Positions 24,068 through 38,124 are shown, counted from the first letter of the stretch. The stretch: 64,000 bases of DNA from Tetranychus cinnabarinus (GCA_022266195.1 WHVY01000001.1:17422001-17486000), one strand, 5' to 3'. Notes: generated by a model from the sequence alone, not told the origin. Translations and numbers: made by a program.

Positions 24068-27000
24068 AGCTGTAGTTGATGATGAGGGTTTTTTGTGTGT
24101 GGCTGACTGATGATGTTACACCGTTTGCTGAAGCACAATGGTGTTAATGTATATTAAATACAATATTATTATCTTAGTATAAAATGTTCTATGATGATGT
24201 TTCAGTGTGTTGTTTGGTTGTCAGTATAAAGGGATTAGATGATGAAGGGGCAAACTGGATTAAATAGGTTGATATGGGCTAGAAAAACACTTTTATATAT
24301 CGAGAAAGATTATTGCTCATTCTGTGAAATGAATTTCTATTTGCGCGAGACTAGTAATGATGACTCTGTCTTTCCTCTCTCTATTTCCCATTCACAGTTT
24401 CATTTGTTTTTTTTCACATAAGATTCTGCGTAACCAAACCTTTTAAACCATTACCTGTCGCCATCTATTGATTAGATCATGATACGCAATACCGGTACCG
24501 ATTTGATTACGTAAAGAGAGTGAAGAGTAAAAACCAGATAAAGGTAAACATAAAACTTCTTTACCTTTAAAAGATGATTCCCTTTCTTTTTGTATACTTG
24601 TTTCCATCTTTAACCAAGAAAATGGACTTGAACACTTCTTGGGCATAGTCTTCAATCTTCAACTTGTTCAGCTGATGCGTATCAACTGTGATCTCTTCTC
24701 TTTCTTTCAATGTTTACCCTTTCCTTTCATATGAAGAAAGCCTTTTTTCTTGATTCCAAAATTTTACTATTCAGTTAACATTCCACCGACTCCATTTTAA
24801 ACTTTTTAAAATCTTTTTCCTGTCAATGGATTACCTCTTCAACATATTGACATCATCTTATCACCACCCTCAACATTTCCACCGTTTCCACAATCACCAC
24901 CATCATCGTCAACATTGATACATTGTTACATTGTTTTACATTTTCATGTGTTTCAGTAATTCGTGATTCACTTTTGTGATTTTCTTACCTTTTTTTTACA
25001 TAAAATATTAGATTTCAATTGAAAGTTTTATTGTCTTTTTTTCATGCTTTCTCCTTTGATTAAACATACTAATTGGCAATCTTTTCAAACTTGTAATTTA
25101 ATTGCAATTATTCGAGGTATAAATAGGTATAGAGAGATAACCTAGTTTTGGTGATACACGCTTAATAGATAAAAATATTAACATTGCAACAGAATTTATA
25201 AATATAGCAAAATATCCTTTTGTCTTTAAATTTTTATCAATTTCAGGTTTGAATGAGTGCTTACCAAGAAATTATTTGAATTTCCTTTTGTCATTGACCT
25301 TTGTCAATAGCGACTGTTGCATGTAAATTTAATATCATTTGATTATTGTAACATTGAAAGTGATTCAGTCAAAGGTGTGAAAATAAATTAGTCTTATATA
25401 TCAATCAAAATGTTGTTAAAAAAAGGTACAGAACCAAAGTGAAACAGTGTCTATTGACCTTGTTACCAGGAAAAAAAAGGATGAACATGAAGAGTTTGAA
25501 CAGTCTGAAGGCCAAAACCATGATTTTCAAAATGAAAGTTTGTCAGTTCAAAGAAATTGAACAAGTTAAATGGTGACGATGATGATACTAAAAATGATGA
25601 TAGTAGTGAAGATGGCAAACATGATGATGAAAAAAAAAGACTAATGCAAGAATAGATTTCAATGGAAAGATTATCTTTATTTACGTGATTTTCCTTTCAA
25701 CTCAATGATTTCTTATGATTTTTCTGTTGTTAATCTTTCCAAGGCTATAACCAGCATTTGAATCCAAATAATGAACCAACCATAATTACCCATCTTGATT
25801 TAATTTGGTAAAAAAACGTGAAAAGAAATGGTAAAAATGTTTCAGGCCTATTAATAATTTAACCTTTAACTCTTGATCCGAGCCATTGAAGATTTTGATT
25901 GACCATTCAATTCAAGCTTTCATGCAATTACTCCATTTTTTACACTGAAACATTACAAAATTTCCAATCAACATCTTCAACTAAATTAATAATGATCTTA
26001 ATTATGATAAACCTAAATGAACGAAGCTCTTCATTTTACCTATTATTCAATTCAGGGTCACCTTGAGCAGCTCTGAAAATACAATTGCAATGATTAGGAA
26101 GTGCCGTTATGTGTATTCATTTGTGTCATCGTCTAAATTGAGATTAATATTGATGGTTTCATTATTTAACTTGACTGGTTGGTCACTGGTTAAAATCTGG
26201 TTAAAATCTGGTTAAACTGGTAACTGTCCTTTTCCATAGTTGATTTGTATTGCACATTTTCAGATGAAACATTGAACATCACAAATGATTTGCAACAGTT
26301 TTTAAAATAACCATCTAATCATCATCTTGTTCATCATCATCAGCCTTAATTGTTGATTCATTCTTCAAATCTAATCCACTTTGCAGGTTAACCTTCACTT
26401 TAAGCCAGGAATTTGTTGGCTTCAGAGTTACTTTGGCACTTTTCTCATTCCCCAATCTTTTCTTGCAAGTTATTTCAATTTACTTTTATTTCCATTCTAA
26501 TTATTATATATCTTTCCATTTTCTCTATCAAATTTAAGTTAAACAAACTTGATTAGTTGACACAATTGACTTGAAATTCAATCGCCAGTTTGTTATTTGT
26601 TCAACTGCTTTTACCAACCTTGCAGGATAGATTTAGCTTGCAAGCTTCATAAATGTCTATAGTCAAAGGTGAACGTATTGGCATCATTAAACATGAATTA
26701 AATGGATTAAAATGATCCTGATTAGATTACAATCAATGAATTATTATTGACAATTTTGTAATCATTAAACACGTTTCATTAAGGTGATAAAATTTGCTTA
26801 CATGCAATTACATGGTTTACAATAACAGTAGCTTACATTGTTTAGCATTTTTTTATTGGCTCATCATTTCAAATTACAAAAATATAATTGTGACAGTAAC
26901 ACTAAAAATAGAGTTTAATTGCACAAAACAGGAAAATTATTAAAACCAGACAATTTAATTGCTATTCACTGTTTACACCATTTTCATGTGTTTTTAATCA

Positions 27001-28527
27001 TGAAAATAAAAATTTCAATGCTTTATAAAACCCATTGCTATTCAATTGATAATAAATCAATTTTCAATGTTGGTTAGGTTTGCATTGAAAGAGACGAGAT
27101 TGGTGAAAATTAATATACAAAAAAATGTTTAAACCTATTAACACAATTAACACTGTCTAATTAAATTGTATACATAAATTGTGTACACATCAGATTGTTG
27201 TTTTGTTTTGTGTGGCAATCAAGTTTCTTGGCACAGTTAATTGGATTGGAAAGTTAAAAGGAATTAAAAAGATGCCGTTCTTATTATTCCAGGGAACATC
27301 TAATCTTGGAACATCAACAGATTATTTGAATATCCGATAGATCCATCTTCATCTTCATCCCTTTCCTCTTTCTCTAGGTAACTCAGCTTTAATTATTCTT
27401 CTTGTTCTGTCATTACTTATCAGTCAAGGTCATCATCTTCTTCTTTATCTTCCTTTATCATCTTTCCCAGTACAAATCAGTGGTTTATAGATGTTGGTGA
27501 CAGCAGAATCAAAATATACTGAACAGTTGATGAAGATGAGTTCCAGGCTAGTAGGATAGGTACAAGATGAAAGAGATGTTGAAGAAACTGTTGTTACTTT
27601 CAGTTTCCATCTTCTTTTTTATTCTGTCTTTTCTTTCAAGAATGATTATCTTGTTCCTGGATTAGGCCGAGGGAGGCAAAAATAGAATCATCTTTCTATT
27701 TCTCTTTTTCGTCTGTCGTCATTATCTTCCCTTCTCCTTCCTCCTGTGATAAACCGAGCACCGGGAATGAGGCAAAAGGATGCCTTTCAATGTGAATCCT
27801 TTTTTGGGTTTGAAGTCTTGAAGGTAAAAAATAGATGCCAACAAGTCGACGTACATCTTTCGAAGCTCTTTGTCTCATAATTACAATTATTTACTTTAGT
27901 ATTTAGATTTTGTCTTTTTTATCTTCTTCTTCTTCGTTCTGCTTTTTTCCAATCTCTTCAAGTATCTCAATCAAAGTTAATTGCATTTTCTGGATGTTCA
28001 CGTTGACTTGGATCAAGATGCTCTGGCAAATAGAGAAGAAGACAATAGAATTAGAATTGCAAAATAATAAAATTTGGCGAATGGGTTAAGATCAATGCGA
28101 TGACAGTATTTTTGTTTAAAGAATTGAGAAATCATTCAGTTATCATCTGATTAACAAAAATGCTATTTATATTGTTGACATTGGTTCCATTATTACATGA
28201 TAGTACAAAATTTATGACAATAATTTGACTATTTACAGAAACTAATTTCAATTTCCGTAATTTAACGGTTTATAAAATATAAAAAGCCAAAAGGTAATTT
28301 TTATGAAAATATTAGCCTTAAGGTTGACAGTTTTAAAATCTTAAAGAATTCCTATTTTGAAAGCTCAAAGGTAATCACATAGATGTTCCAACACCGAACA
28401 CATAATCATAAAAATATCAAAACGTCTAATGGCCAGAGAATGGTCAATTTTCCAGCTTTCAATATCTATCTTTGGTTTTGCTTCACTCCATGATTATACG
28501 GCAAATATTTCAAATGTTGCATTCAAG
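24068..28527. other. About 4.5 kb between SERCA and PNLDC1-like genes, no gene seen
   Basis: Holds the SERCA upstream region and the 3' flank of the PNLDC1-like gene. Short frames here lack homology, splice context or codon bias. A small tandem repeat of GGTTAAAATCT units is at about 26188-26220, and CT-rich or GAT-rich patches occur at 27340-27480 and 27600-27740. Enhancers of SERCA are possible but not visible. Confidence 0.5.
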
Positions 28528-31500
28528 TTAGAGATATTTTGACATCACTTTGTGCACAAGGTATCCAGTTGATCCGCCACCAATGATCAAAGTTGTCCTA
28601 TGAGATTGAAATAAATACAAAATTGACATTAAAATGATAGAAGTGCAAAAACTAGTCAAAAGAGGCAAAATATTGAAGAAAATTTTGATGGTGACATGAC
28701 GAAAAGCTTAGCCTTGTTGGCAAAAATTGTTAATGTTAATAATAATGAAAGGTTTATTGTAAGAAAATGAAAATTGTTGGCAGCAATAGTTGAAATAGTG
28801 AAAGAAAATCAACTAATAGCTGGAGAAAAATCTTTATCAGATTTTCTGCATCGATAACAATGTAAAAATCTTAGAAACATTGAAAATAAGATGACGTTGG
28901 ATGAGAGGAAAGAAAAATTAAAATCTGAAAATAATCATGTAACATAAGATGAATCAACAAGATGCTATTTATAAGCTAAACTAGAATCCATTTAAGTTGA
29001 CTCAAAATTGCTGTACTGATGACCCTTTGATTATATTGTTGATATTATATTGATTTGTATTGGTTTGATAATTTTGGGATGCGATCAAGTTGCAATTTTT
29101 GAGTCATTTAAAACCTTTTCTTGCCTTTTCTTCTCGACAAGTTTAATTTTAAATGTTAGCAAATGCAATTTTAGCTAATTAATAGCGAGTGTTGATTGCC
29201 AGGTACAGTTTTCATGATTTCTGTGTGTTCAATGTTACGCAAATGAAACTATTATATTTACTTTGAAATAAAATAGACAAAGAGAAATGACGATTAAATG
29301 AGAGAAAAGTAAGAGTGGAAAAAGTAATGAAGGTGGGAAAAAGAGGCAAGATGAAGATGGTGATGAGGATGGGTAAGAGGAAGATAGAGATGACAGAGAT
29401 GATGATGTGCCAAAGTTGTTTAGTAGCCAAAAATTTGCTGGCTAAAGAAGAAGGTAAACATGGTAAAGTGAAAAGATGTACCAACGTCAGAAGGAAAAAA
29501 AAGGCTTAGATGAGGTAAAAGTTGAGAAATTAATGTTCTGAAAGGAAAGAAAATGAATTCTAATTTGGTAATCATTTGCTTTCAAGAATAATCTAATCCA
29601 TTGTTTGGGATGTTCAAGAGTTTGGATGAAAGATTTTTTTCAAAAAGCTTGACTTAAGGAAGTAATATCAACAGTGAATATTAAATATTAAGGTTGATCG
29701 CATTAGCTTTGAGGATTTGAGCCTAAATAAGATCATTACTAGATACTGAATGATAACAATCATTGTTTTTGGTGGCAACCCTGAAAATTGAGTGTGTTTC
29801 CATTATTAGTAGATGATAATAATGATGACTGCGATGATAGTGATGATGATGATGATCAACATAATCATCATCAATCATTAATATCAACGAACGTCACTGT
29901 AAATGTGAAAGTTAAAATTAATAGTCAAAGTTAAAAAGTAAAATTTCAATTTCAAATGTCAGCCTTGATGTGTTTTAACATTGTTTTAGACTCGATTAAA
30001 ACAATTGCTTTGTCACCAAATGATCAAAATTTCCAATCAATATTTTGTGCTCTTTGTATAGTTTTAGCTTACCACAGCAGCAATCGTCCAGCAGTTGAAT
30101 CACGAATGAAATTGTATCTGGTTATCATGTAATTTTTATCCTTGCGATACTTTTCAATCAAATCTCGGGCTCTGTGAAAATATAAATAAATATTAGTAAT
30201 TTTGTTCTGTTGCATATTTAACTTGACAAATGAAGCAATTGTTTCCATGTAGAGATTGATAAAGAAACTCAGCAACAATAATGGTGATAATTGGTGTGAA
30301 TCTGTTTCTTGGCAAACCCAGTTATTAAAATCATTTCATTGCTACCGTTTTGAATTGAACCCAAAAGATTCAGACAGAAACTTTTAATAAAACGAACTAA
30401 TTTCCCAAGAATTTAAATTTTATGTTATTGAGTGAATTAACTTTCAATTGCATTTTCTGTTTTGTGAAAGTTAACATTTCTATCTGATATTTGTCTTTGA
30501 ACAATTTCACATTTTTCATTACCTTTGCTTTATTGCTGTAAAGGCCTCAAAAGTGTATTAAATGTCAATCATGTTTTGAAGGAATTGTTGTGATTCTTGA
30601 AAAATAGATTTCAAACAATTAGTTTAAGTTAGTTGACAAGTGAATTGTGAATAAAAGAATCGCTAAGTTTGCAGCAATTTAAGATGAAGTTTTCATTGGA
30701 GCGCGGGTGAAGATGCAAATAATAGAGAATGAATTATTCCAAGGTTTCCATGAAGCTTCATTGCTTTTGGCGGGATTCATGGAGAAACAATTCTGGCAAA
30801 AAGCCAAACTATTATTCTGATTATCATCTAAGACTTTACCAAACTTAAAATAATAAAGTCAAGATTCTGTCTTAATAGGTAGAAGTGAATTGTCAATTCA
30901 TTTTTATGGATTGATATCGAAATACTGAATAATCATTGTTCATCCAAAAAATTCTGAGAAACGATGGTTAGAGATTTGATTTGCTAATGTATTTTTTCGC
31001 AAAAAAAACATTCGAGATTACTTTTTACTAAATCTATTTCAGTATATGAAGTAGACATGAAATATTCAAGGCTTTTAGGTATCTGACTTGATCAACTTTA
31101 AGCATAAAGTATTAAAATTATATTAAAAGCAGATTTATATTTAGTTAAAATGCAAATTACAACTTTTAATGTAAGAATGAACTCGTAAAGGATGTGATTA
31201 AATCAGTTTCAATTTGAAGAAATGAAAAATTGTCTTCTAGTGAATCATCGAGAATCGGAATGCAATTTAGTATTATTATCTCATGTATTATGACTTGAAA
31301 ACGGGAAATTCATAAATTGCTTTGAAAATTATAATCATAGCGGAAATCGCTTTGAATCTTATTGATTTTGTAAATGGCAAATCTGGAAATATCAACATCT
31401 AGGAATAAAGTCTAATGCTGTAAAACTTGCAATCTAATTATGAGCATTCAATATTTTTAATAACATTTTAAGCTGATCTAAAAATAAGAGGTTAATATTA

Positions 31501-34500
31501 AGAGCAGACTAGGTTACAAGAAAACAATCAATGAGGAAAAGTGATCAATTATAGCAAATTACTGTCGTGGGAATAAGTCTACATTGAAAAAACAGAAATT
31601 ATGAATTTTGGAAGATTTCTAAAAAATCATTTCCCTGATTATAATAACTTATTTCCAGAGAATCAAAAATGAAAGAAAATTGCAATTGAGAAGAGAAGCG
31701 AGCGATGCCACAAGAAAGGCTAACTTTCGATCTGCGAAGATGGCTATTAGTAAGACGAGAAATCAATATAATTGTTAGAAATTATAAAAAATATTATTTA
31801 TTTTGATTCCTTTCTTATTGAGAGCGAGATCTTTGCGATTCGAAAGTTAGCCTTTTCTTGGTTATATCTCAACCTTTTCATGCAGTTTCTTGATATCATA
31901 TTTTCATATCCACAATAGATTGCAAAGAATGTCAAATTAAGATATAGATTATGATGAAGAGACTCGCAACTTTAACATGCATGAGATGAAGATGATGAGA
32001 GAAGAGAAAATATAAACATGCTGAATATTTACAAAGGGAAAGTATGTTTAGTGTTTTTTTGTTCACAAAGAAACAAACTGGCTTACAAGGTGACGAAAGT
32101 GCGATTTAGAGCGATTTGCTTTGTAGTTAATATCAAGCTGACTGAAAAGCTGAAGAAGAGATGATGAAGAGAAATGAAGAGAAATTCAAATGCAGCCATT
32201 CTAATAGTAAGTTATATTTTCTTAAATTAGATTTGCCCCTGTCAATTTGAGCGAGTTCCAAAAATAAAGAAGCGAAGAAATAAAATTTAAAGACAAAGTT
32301 TTGCCTCTCGAACCAGCCTTTACATGCATTCACATACATGTAAATGGATCCAGAATTGCATATAAACTATTCAAATTGCTCTACACGTTTCCACCTTTTC
32401 ATTTCATCATGAACCATGGCTATTTCAAAAGAAATATTCTCATCTAAACATTTTGCAAATTATTTTTGTAGCTCAACAGTTGAGTCTCTTAATCACTTTC
32501 TCAATTTAATAACCTTGCAACCTTATTTTTGCAAAAAAAATCTTGTTCAATATATCAAGAAAAATAATATTTTACAACAAAATATTTCCCTTAAGACCAT
32601 TGATTAAGACAACTGCAAATTTTTACCATAAAGTTGATTGAAAAACCGAATGCTTTGTTTGCCTCAATTTGCTGAAGTTGAAAATTACTTACGTTCTGAA
32701 ATTACCGACGGCTAAGACAATTTCACTTTTACTTATTTGTTTGAAATCTATTGTGGTACTGGCGGATGAAAAGGTATTGTAAATCTGAAAGAATGAGACA
32801 GAAAAAAATTAGACTTTCACATTAGCGCAAAAAGTTAGCTTGACTTACTTGAGCTATGGAGATTGATGTAGATTTATCTCGGCATCGTAAGACTAACCAC
32901 TCAGGTCGAACAGCCTTTTGACTTTTTGCTTCTAGATCCTAAGAATGTGCAAAGGGAAATTAAATTGTTGGTCAAAATAAGATTAACCATAGATAGAGTG
33001 AATATTTACCATAAAATGATATGCAGCTCGAATTAAATTAATTTTATTCTTGAATGGCATTATTGGTCTTATAAGAGATTCCCATTCTACTACTGGTTCC
33101 AGTATACACCTGGAATGAAAAAAGATACTGAGGTTAGTATTGTTAACATTTTAACTTTTTAGCATCTACAACCCATATTTATAAGATATGATCATCTGAA
33201 GCTATATTTCAAGTATTCATAAGTAGATTGACACTATGAAAATATAAATGAAATGGTAACTAGATACAAAATAAGGGAAAAGATGCCAAAAAGTTGAATT
33301 GAATATAAAGACAGTGAAAATTGTGATTTTCTGTGTAAACCTGGAAAACATAATTAATAATTGATAAGAGACTGAGTTGATAGATTTGACTGGAAGATTT
33401 ACTCATATTTGCTCCTGAATCGAACAGTTCATTAGTTAAGTTTACCTATTAACGAAATTGGATCAGCTATTTAACAAGATGATTCTGAAATGATGCGTTT
33501 AGCAATAAAGAGCAAAAGTAACATGAACAGAAATCAGTGAAAGTAAATGAATTACTCAACTTTCGCATGATTTTCTCTGAAATAAATCACTAAACTAAAG
33601 AAACTGTGTAACATGAGTAATTTACATGCATCAACAGTAAGTTCAAGCCGCTTTAAATAAACATTATCATTAGATTGTTTAAAATTTCTCAAATTATCTA
33701 AATCCTAAGCTTTCTTTCGCCTAAGTCAAATCGCATCTTTAAGCAGTCCTTTTTTGTTTATCCAGTTTAATTCAACTGTCATTGGCCATGGTACTGTTGA
33801 CTTACTTGTCCGATTCATATTCAGCTATGAGTGCACAAACTCGCAGGAAAACTGTTGAAAAAGAAAGAAAGAAAAGTCAGAATTAGATGTTTTCAAATCT
33901 TGGTAATAGTTGAATAATCATATGAGGGCGAAAAATGAATTTTGAAACTAAAGAACGAGATCAATAATATGAATGATTGGGTAAAAAACTAGAAAATGAT
34001 TTATGAATGAACGAAAGTGAAAAAAATACAGGCAAAAATCTGTATATTTAATAAATTATACAAAAGGCAGTTTCAAATAGTAAGAGGGCTCAGAGTGCTG
34101 CTCTTCATCTGAAGAAATTGAATTTTCTTTAACATGTTTTCTTTTTCTTGCTTGCTTTTTCACTCTCCCTCTCTTCCTTACTCTTTCTAGTTTTTTTTGT
34201 GAACTAAATTAATGGCAATAATAGATGATTGATTGAACTGAAAGAGTAATCAAACTGTCAATCACTCATCTAGCTAAGAAATCGACTTGTTGATTGCTGA
34301 TTTTGACAATAGTGAAAGGCTTAAACCAATACTACAAGCGTAAGGTTGCAAAGTTAAATCCGTTTCTTGTATTGAGTGTAGTTAAATAAATGAGATGAGT
34401 TAATGAAGATTAACTGTTTTAGATGAGGTTTCTTATTAATAACCAACTTAGCAAAGCAGATCAATTGTGAAAATTTTGGAAACTTATTTCTTTTCTCTTT

Positions 34501-36731
34501 TTCTATCCAAGGTTGGCGATATTTTTGACAACGACAGTTTTTACCTTAACATGTAGACACAATCGACAGTTTCAAGTTCATTTAGATCATTCAAGTTTTT
34601 AGATGAAACCATTTGATCACAAGATTGATCTTGACAAGGTTAGTCAATGTTTAAAAATTGATGAGCATCAGAGCTCTCTATGTTGAAATTTCATTTTTTC
34701 AACTGACTTTCTTTCAAACTTGATTTTTTCAAAGAAAATACAAAAATTAAATGCCCTTGACCATGAAAACTTTCAACCTTGACATGGCAAAACATTCTAT
34801 TCCTGTTTTCCTTATCCTAAATATAGTTTCAAAATCAATCTTAGTCCCAAAATAGATAACATCGATCAAAAATACTTTGATCAAAGATTTTGTTTGCTGT
34901 ACATTTAATAAACTTACCAAATCCAGTAATATAAGCATCAAATCCTGCATCATGGTAATGGTTCCCATTATCGCCTTGAAAGAGAAGAAAGTATCGTAAG
35001 TATCTGAATAAATTAGAATTGGGCAATTCTTTTGGTACAAATAGGATTTTTTGTGTACCCCAATAACCAGCAAAGGTTCTTGACTTCATTGCTTCGATAA
35101 TTTACGGTATCTTTCGAGTAGTAATTAATGAAGGAGATTGTCGGGCATAAGAAAATGTTTGTGCCGCCAAAAATTATTGCCCGTTTCGAACTTACAGTCC
35201 TTTGAATCATCTCTAATTATGGTGGATTGAAATTTTGATGAACTTGTAAAAGATGGTTTGGATAATTTTTCATAAAGATCTTCTAAATTACGAGCTGAAA
35301 GGCTATCTTCGTAAGCTGGAAAATACTGAAAGAAAGAGAAAATTTAAAGGTTAGAAAATAAACAATCTTGGAGAGTATTAGACTTACTTTTTTTACATTG
35401 AAAATAATGGACTTAACATCGTAGATGATGGGAAAATTTTTCAAAATTTCTTTCTTGAAGTGCTGCAAATTAACTAAAAGAGAAAGAAAAATTTGCCTTA
35501 TTAAATAATATTAAATAATTTCGAAAACCTTCAAGAAAAACGAAGACAGCCCTGGATCAAGAGCAAATTGTTTGTTGGCTCTTAATAATTTGCAAATAAT
35601 TTACCTGGCATTGGCTCGATAAAATGGTGATAAAGCATAGTAAGATCAACCATCATGTTATTTCCCACAATTGGTTTACCAGATTCGATAATTACATTGA
35701 CTAGTTTAGTTAAACCAATACATGAATCAATTACTTCGTTTTCTTCCTTTTCAATGCTGGACATCAATTGTTTCCTTTCAGCGTGTGAAACAGTCTTGAT
35801 AAATAGCTTATCACCCTGTTGAGTGATCCAAAAATTCTTGTATTCTTTTCTCAAATGATCGATGAGAAGGTAATTTATTAAAGGGTTGGTGAATGGCTGA
35901 TAAGGAAAGGTATTTTCTCCATGTCTGCATCCATCTCGCACGGGCAATAAAATCATCCATTCCTTGATTTGTTTTCGGATATCAATCAATCTATCAATCA
36001 TTGAATAAGATAAGTCGAATGAAATAAATTTCTCCTTCATAAATTTTCTAAATGTTTCCTCTTGCGGTTTATTCAAAAAGGGTATCCCATAACGAGCAAA
36101 CTATCAATGAAAAAGACAGAATTAGTGGGTGCCATTAGAAGACTATCAAAGTACTTACTTTGTTGAAATCGAATGAATTATCAGCTAAGAATTCGATAGC
36201 TCCAGTTTCTAATGAAAAACAGCTAATTGGTGGTCCATAAAATCTTGGACAGCAATAAAAGGAGTATGTGTTGACTTTAAACCTGTGAGAAAAGATAGAG
36301 CTTTAGCAGGTCTGCACAATACGAAAAATTTCGTGATTTTCCGAAGCTGATCATTTTATACTCAACTCATTTTTTCCTTCGCTTTTAGTGAAAAGAGATA
36401 TTCCCAATTGAACGGGTATAAAGCTGGATACATTATTTCTCAATTTCACGTATCTCTCCTCCAAGGAATCGAATAGTGATGGCGTACAGTCAGCATTGCA
36501 GAAAAGGCCAGAAAATTCAATGTCAATAGCTGAAAAGACCATAAAATAAATTAGCTTTGCACATACATAAAAACCAGGCTGAACTTGCAATTTCCCAGAA
36601 CAGAATACCGAGAAAATTCTTGAACTTTAAATTTGAGAGAAAAAAGTCAACATACCAATGAAATTGCATTTTTGAATCTCCTCAATAACTTTGGGCAAGA
36701 CAGCGGTGAAATTGGAACAATCTACATTCAT
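28528..36731 (-). CDS. PNLDC1: PNLDC1-like 3'-5' exoribonuclease (piRNA trimmer type) with C-terminal membrane anchor
   Basis: Thirteen exons, lower-upper: 36656-36731, 36367-36529, 36159-36282, 35605-36100, 35388-35473, 35196-35325, 34918-34974, 33806-33851, 33010-33109, 32849-32938, 32693-32784, 30073-30171, 28528-28597 (1629 bases, 542 residues). It is a DEDD exonuclease of the PARN family: Asp28 and Glu30 in AIDIEFSGL, Asp273 in NNMMVDL, and His366/Asp371 in HDAGFDAYITG. The last two exons encode a hydrophobic tail (GRLLLWTTLIIGGGSTGYLV) ending 10 residues later. PARN lacks such a tail. PNLDC1/Trimmer has one that places it on the mitochondrial surface, where it trims pre-piRNA 3' ends. 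The exon 2 donor (GA|GTTGAG) is weak. The 5' end abuts a duplicated spacer. Confidence 0.9.
31710..31862. repeat. Inverted repeat in a PNLDC1-like intron
   Basis: Arms of about 33 bases (CAAGAAAGGCTAACTTTCGA at about 31710 and the near-complement at about 31827-31862) flank an AT-rich loop of roughly 85 bases. A hairpin-forming or transposon-derived repeat is likely; no coding content is present. Confidence 0.6.
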
Positions 36732-37586
36732 TTTGAAGTATATTAATTTGAACGCAGTACAAGAATAAAAATAAAAGCTGAGAGAATTACACGAAAAAAA
36801 GTCTTTTCCAAGCGTTTACCATCTACAGTTGAAAAACATAACAGTCAATGGTCAAGAGGTATTCTTCAAGAATGAATTTCGATTAAAATCACAAACTTGA
36901 TGACACATCTTTAGATAAAAGCAATAACCAATAAGGCTATTTGACCTCAAACCTAATCAAGGCTTGACTCTTAAATCAACTGAAATATTGCACAAAAGTT
37001 GTAAATAAAGTTGTAACAAATTTACCAAAAAATAAACAAGGTGAATCGGCATAAGTCGATACTATCGACTATCGGTAGCTTAGAAAAGAAACGATATTGG
37101 AAATGATTTGATGTTTAAAAAATTGTAATTCAGATTCGGATGAAAATTGGACTTTATGAACTCAATTTTTATTGAAATTGTTTACAATTTGCTGTATCAT
37201 GTCTTCAAAGTATTCTGATCGAAAGAATCTTTTCAATTAGTTATTATACGATAGCTTTTATTACTCAATCTCTAAACTATTAAAATTTTCGTTGGCTATC
37301 TTTTATGAACCGATATATTTTGTCGACTCTTTAAATTAACTGCTCTGATTTCATAGCATGTGAGGAAAAAAATATTAAAGATTTGAATTTTGAAGCGAGC
37401 GAATTTCGTTTCTTGGGCAGATTTGCGAAAATGAAGCATTGATTAAGGCCCACATGCATTGACAGTCCCAATAATAAGTCAGACAATGTTTTCGAGACAA
37501 ACTTAACATATTTTTATTGTAAAATTATAATAATATTTTCACGTGAACGATGAATTGTAAAGTAAAAGATCAACCAGTAAAAAAGT
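36732..37586. repeat. Duplicated spacer between PNLDC1-like gene and the first array gene
   Basis: This stretch is repeated, with divergence, next to both PNLDC1 fragments and below several array genes. Landmarks are a TATCGACTATCGGTAG block at about 37061-37078 (copies at 43779-43794 and, inverted, 52392-52407), a block near 37205-37320, and GATTTGAATTTTGAAGCGAG at about 37380. It must contain the PNLDC1 promoter and the 3' flank of the array gene. Confidence 0.75.
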
Positions 37587-38006
37587 TTAAAATAAAATTG
37601 CCCAAGAAACTGCCGTTTGAACCAGAACCAACCAATGCACCATTGAAGGAACGTAGTTGACTATTTTAGATGAAGAACCTTTTGATGGTGATGAATGAAA
37701 TGATCTTTTGATGGTTCCTGATTTTTCAGTCGTTATTGTTGGACGAACTGAATTTTCCTTCGTAGACTCATCTTCATTGTCACTTGATGAAACATCAGGG
37801 TCTTTAGGTAGATGCCAGTTAGAATGATTAAAATGCTCGAATACTGGTGCCCATGGTTTTGGTTCGTCATCCTTAGAACTCTTTTCTGTTGTACTTTCTG
37901 TAGACATTTCTTTCTTTTTATCAATATTCCGAAAATTCCAACCGCATGACGATAGCTGGACAGAAATAAGAATTATGAACACAAAAGTTAAAAATTGAGA
38001 TGACAT
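37587..38006 (-). CDS. Array gene 1: short secreted Ser/Thr-rich acidic protein with switched C-terminus
   Basis: An intronless frame of 139 residues starting at the first ATG (MSSQFLTFVFIILISVQLSS, a signal peptide followed by CGW). It has the family block TTEKSSKDDEP, then Ser/Thr/Lys-rich sequence and KIVNYV. It lacks the central repeats of the long members. The last 20 residues (MVHWLVLVQTAVSWAILF) come from the same DNA that encodes a Gly/Ser plus hydrophobic tail in the long member at 41297, but read in another frame; they are still hydrophobic. No known family was recognised. It is probably secreted or membrane-attached; function unknown. Confidence 0.65.
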   Translation of the reverse strand: MSSQFLTFVFIILISVQLSSCGWNFRNIDKKKEMSTESTTEKSSKDDEPKPWAPVFEHFNHSNWHLPKDPDVSSSDNEDESTKENSVRPTITTEKSGTIKRSFHSSPSKGSSSKIVNYVPSMVHWLVLVQTAVSWAILF

Positions 38007-38112
38007 GTTGTAATAAAATGGCACAGGCTGTATTGAATTTGCAAAATCATAAATGTTCAAAGTATTAAAACGTTAATCGAAAGAGAAGTGACAAGAAGGA
38101 AAGAAAAAGGTA

Positions 38113-38124
38113 GACTTTATATGC
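38113..38124 (-). promoter_or_regulatory. Conserved TATA box of array gene 1
   Basis: GCATATAAAGTC on the minus strand, about 110 bases before the ATG. The same box and flanks, including CGATTAACGTTTTAATACTT closer to the ATG, recur before other members at the same distance. Confidence 0.65.

Noticed and set aside
29212..29509. Lys/Met-rich plus-strand frame and its Phe/Leu-rich antisense in a PNLDC1 intron
   Set aside because: Purine-biased low-complexity sequence inside an intron, without splice sites or homology.
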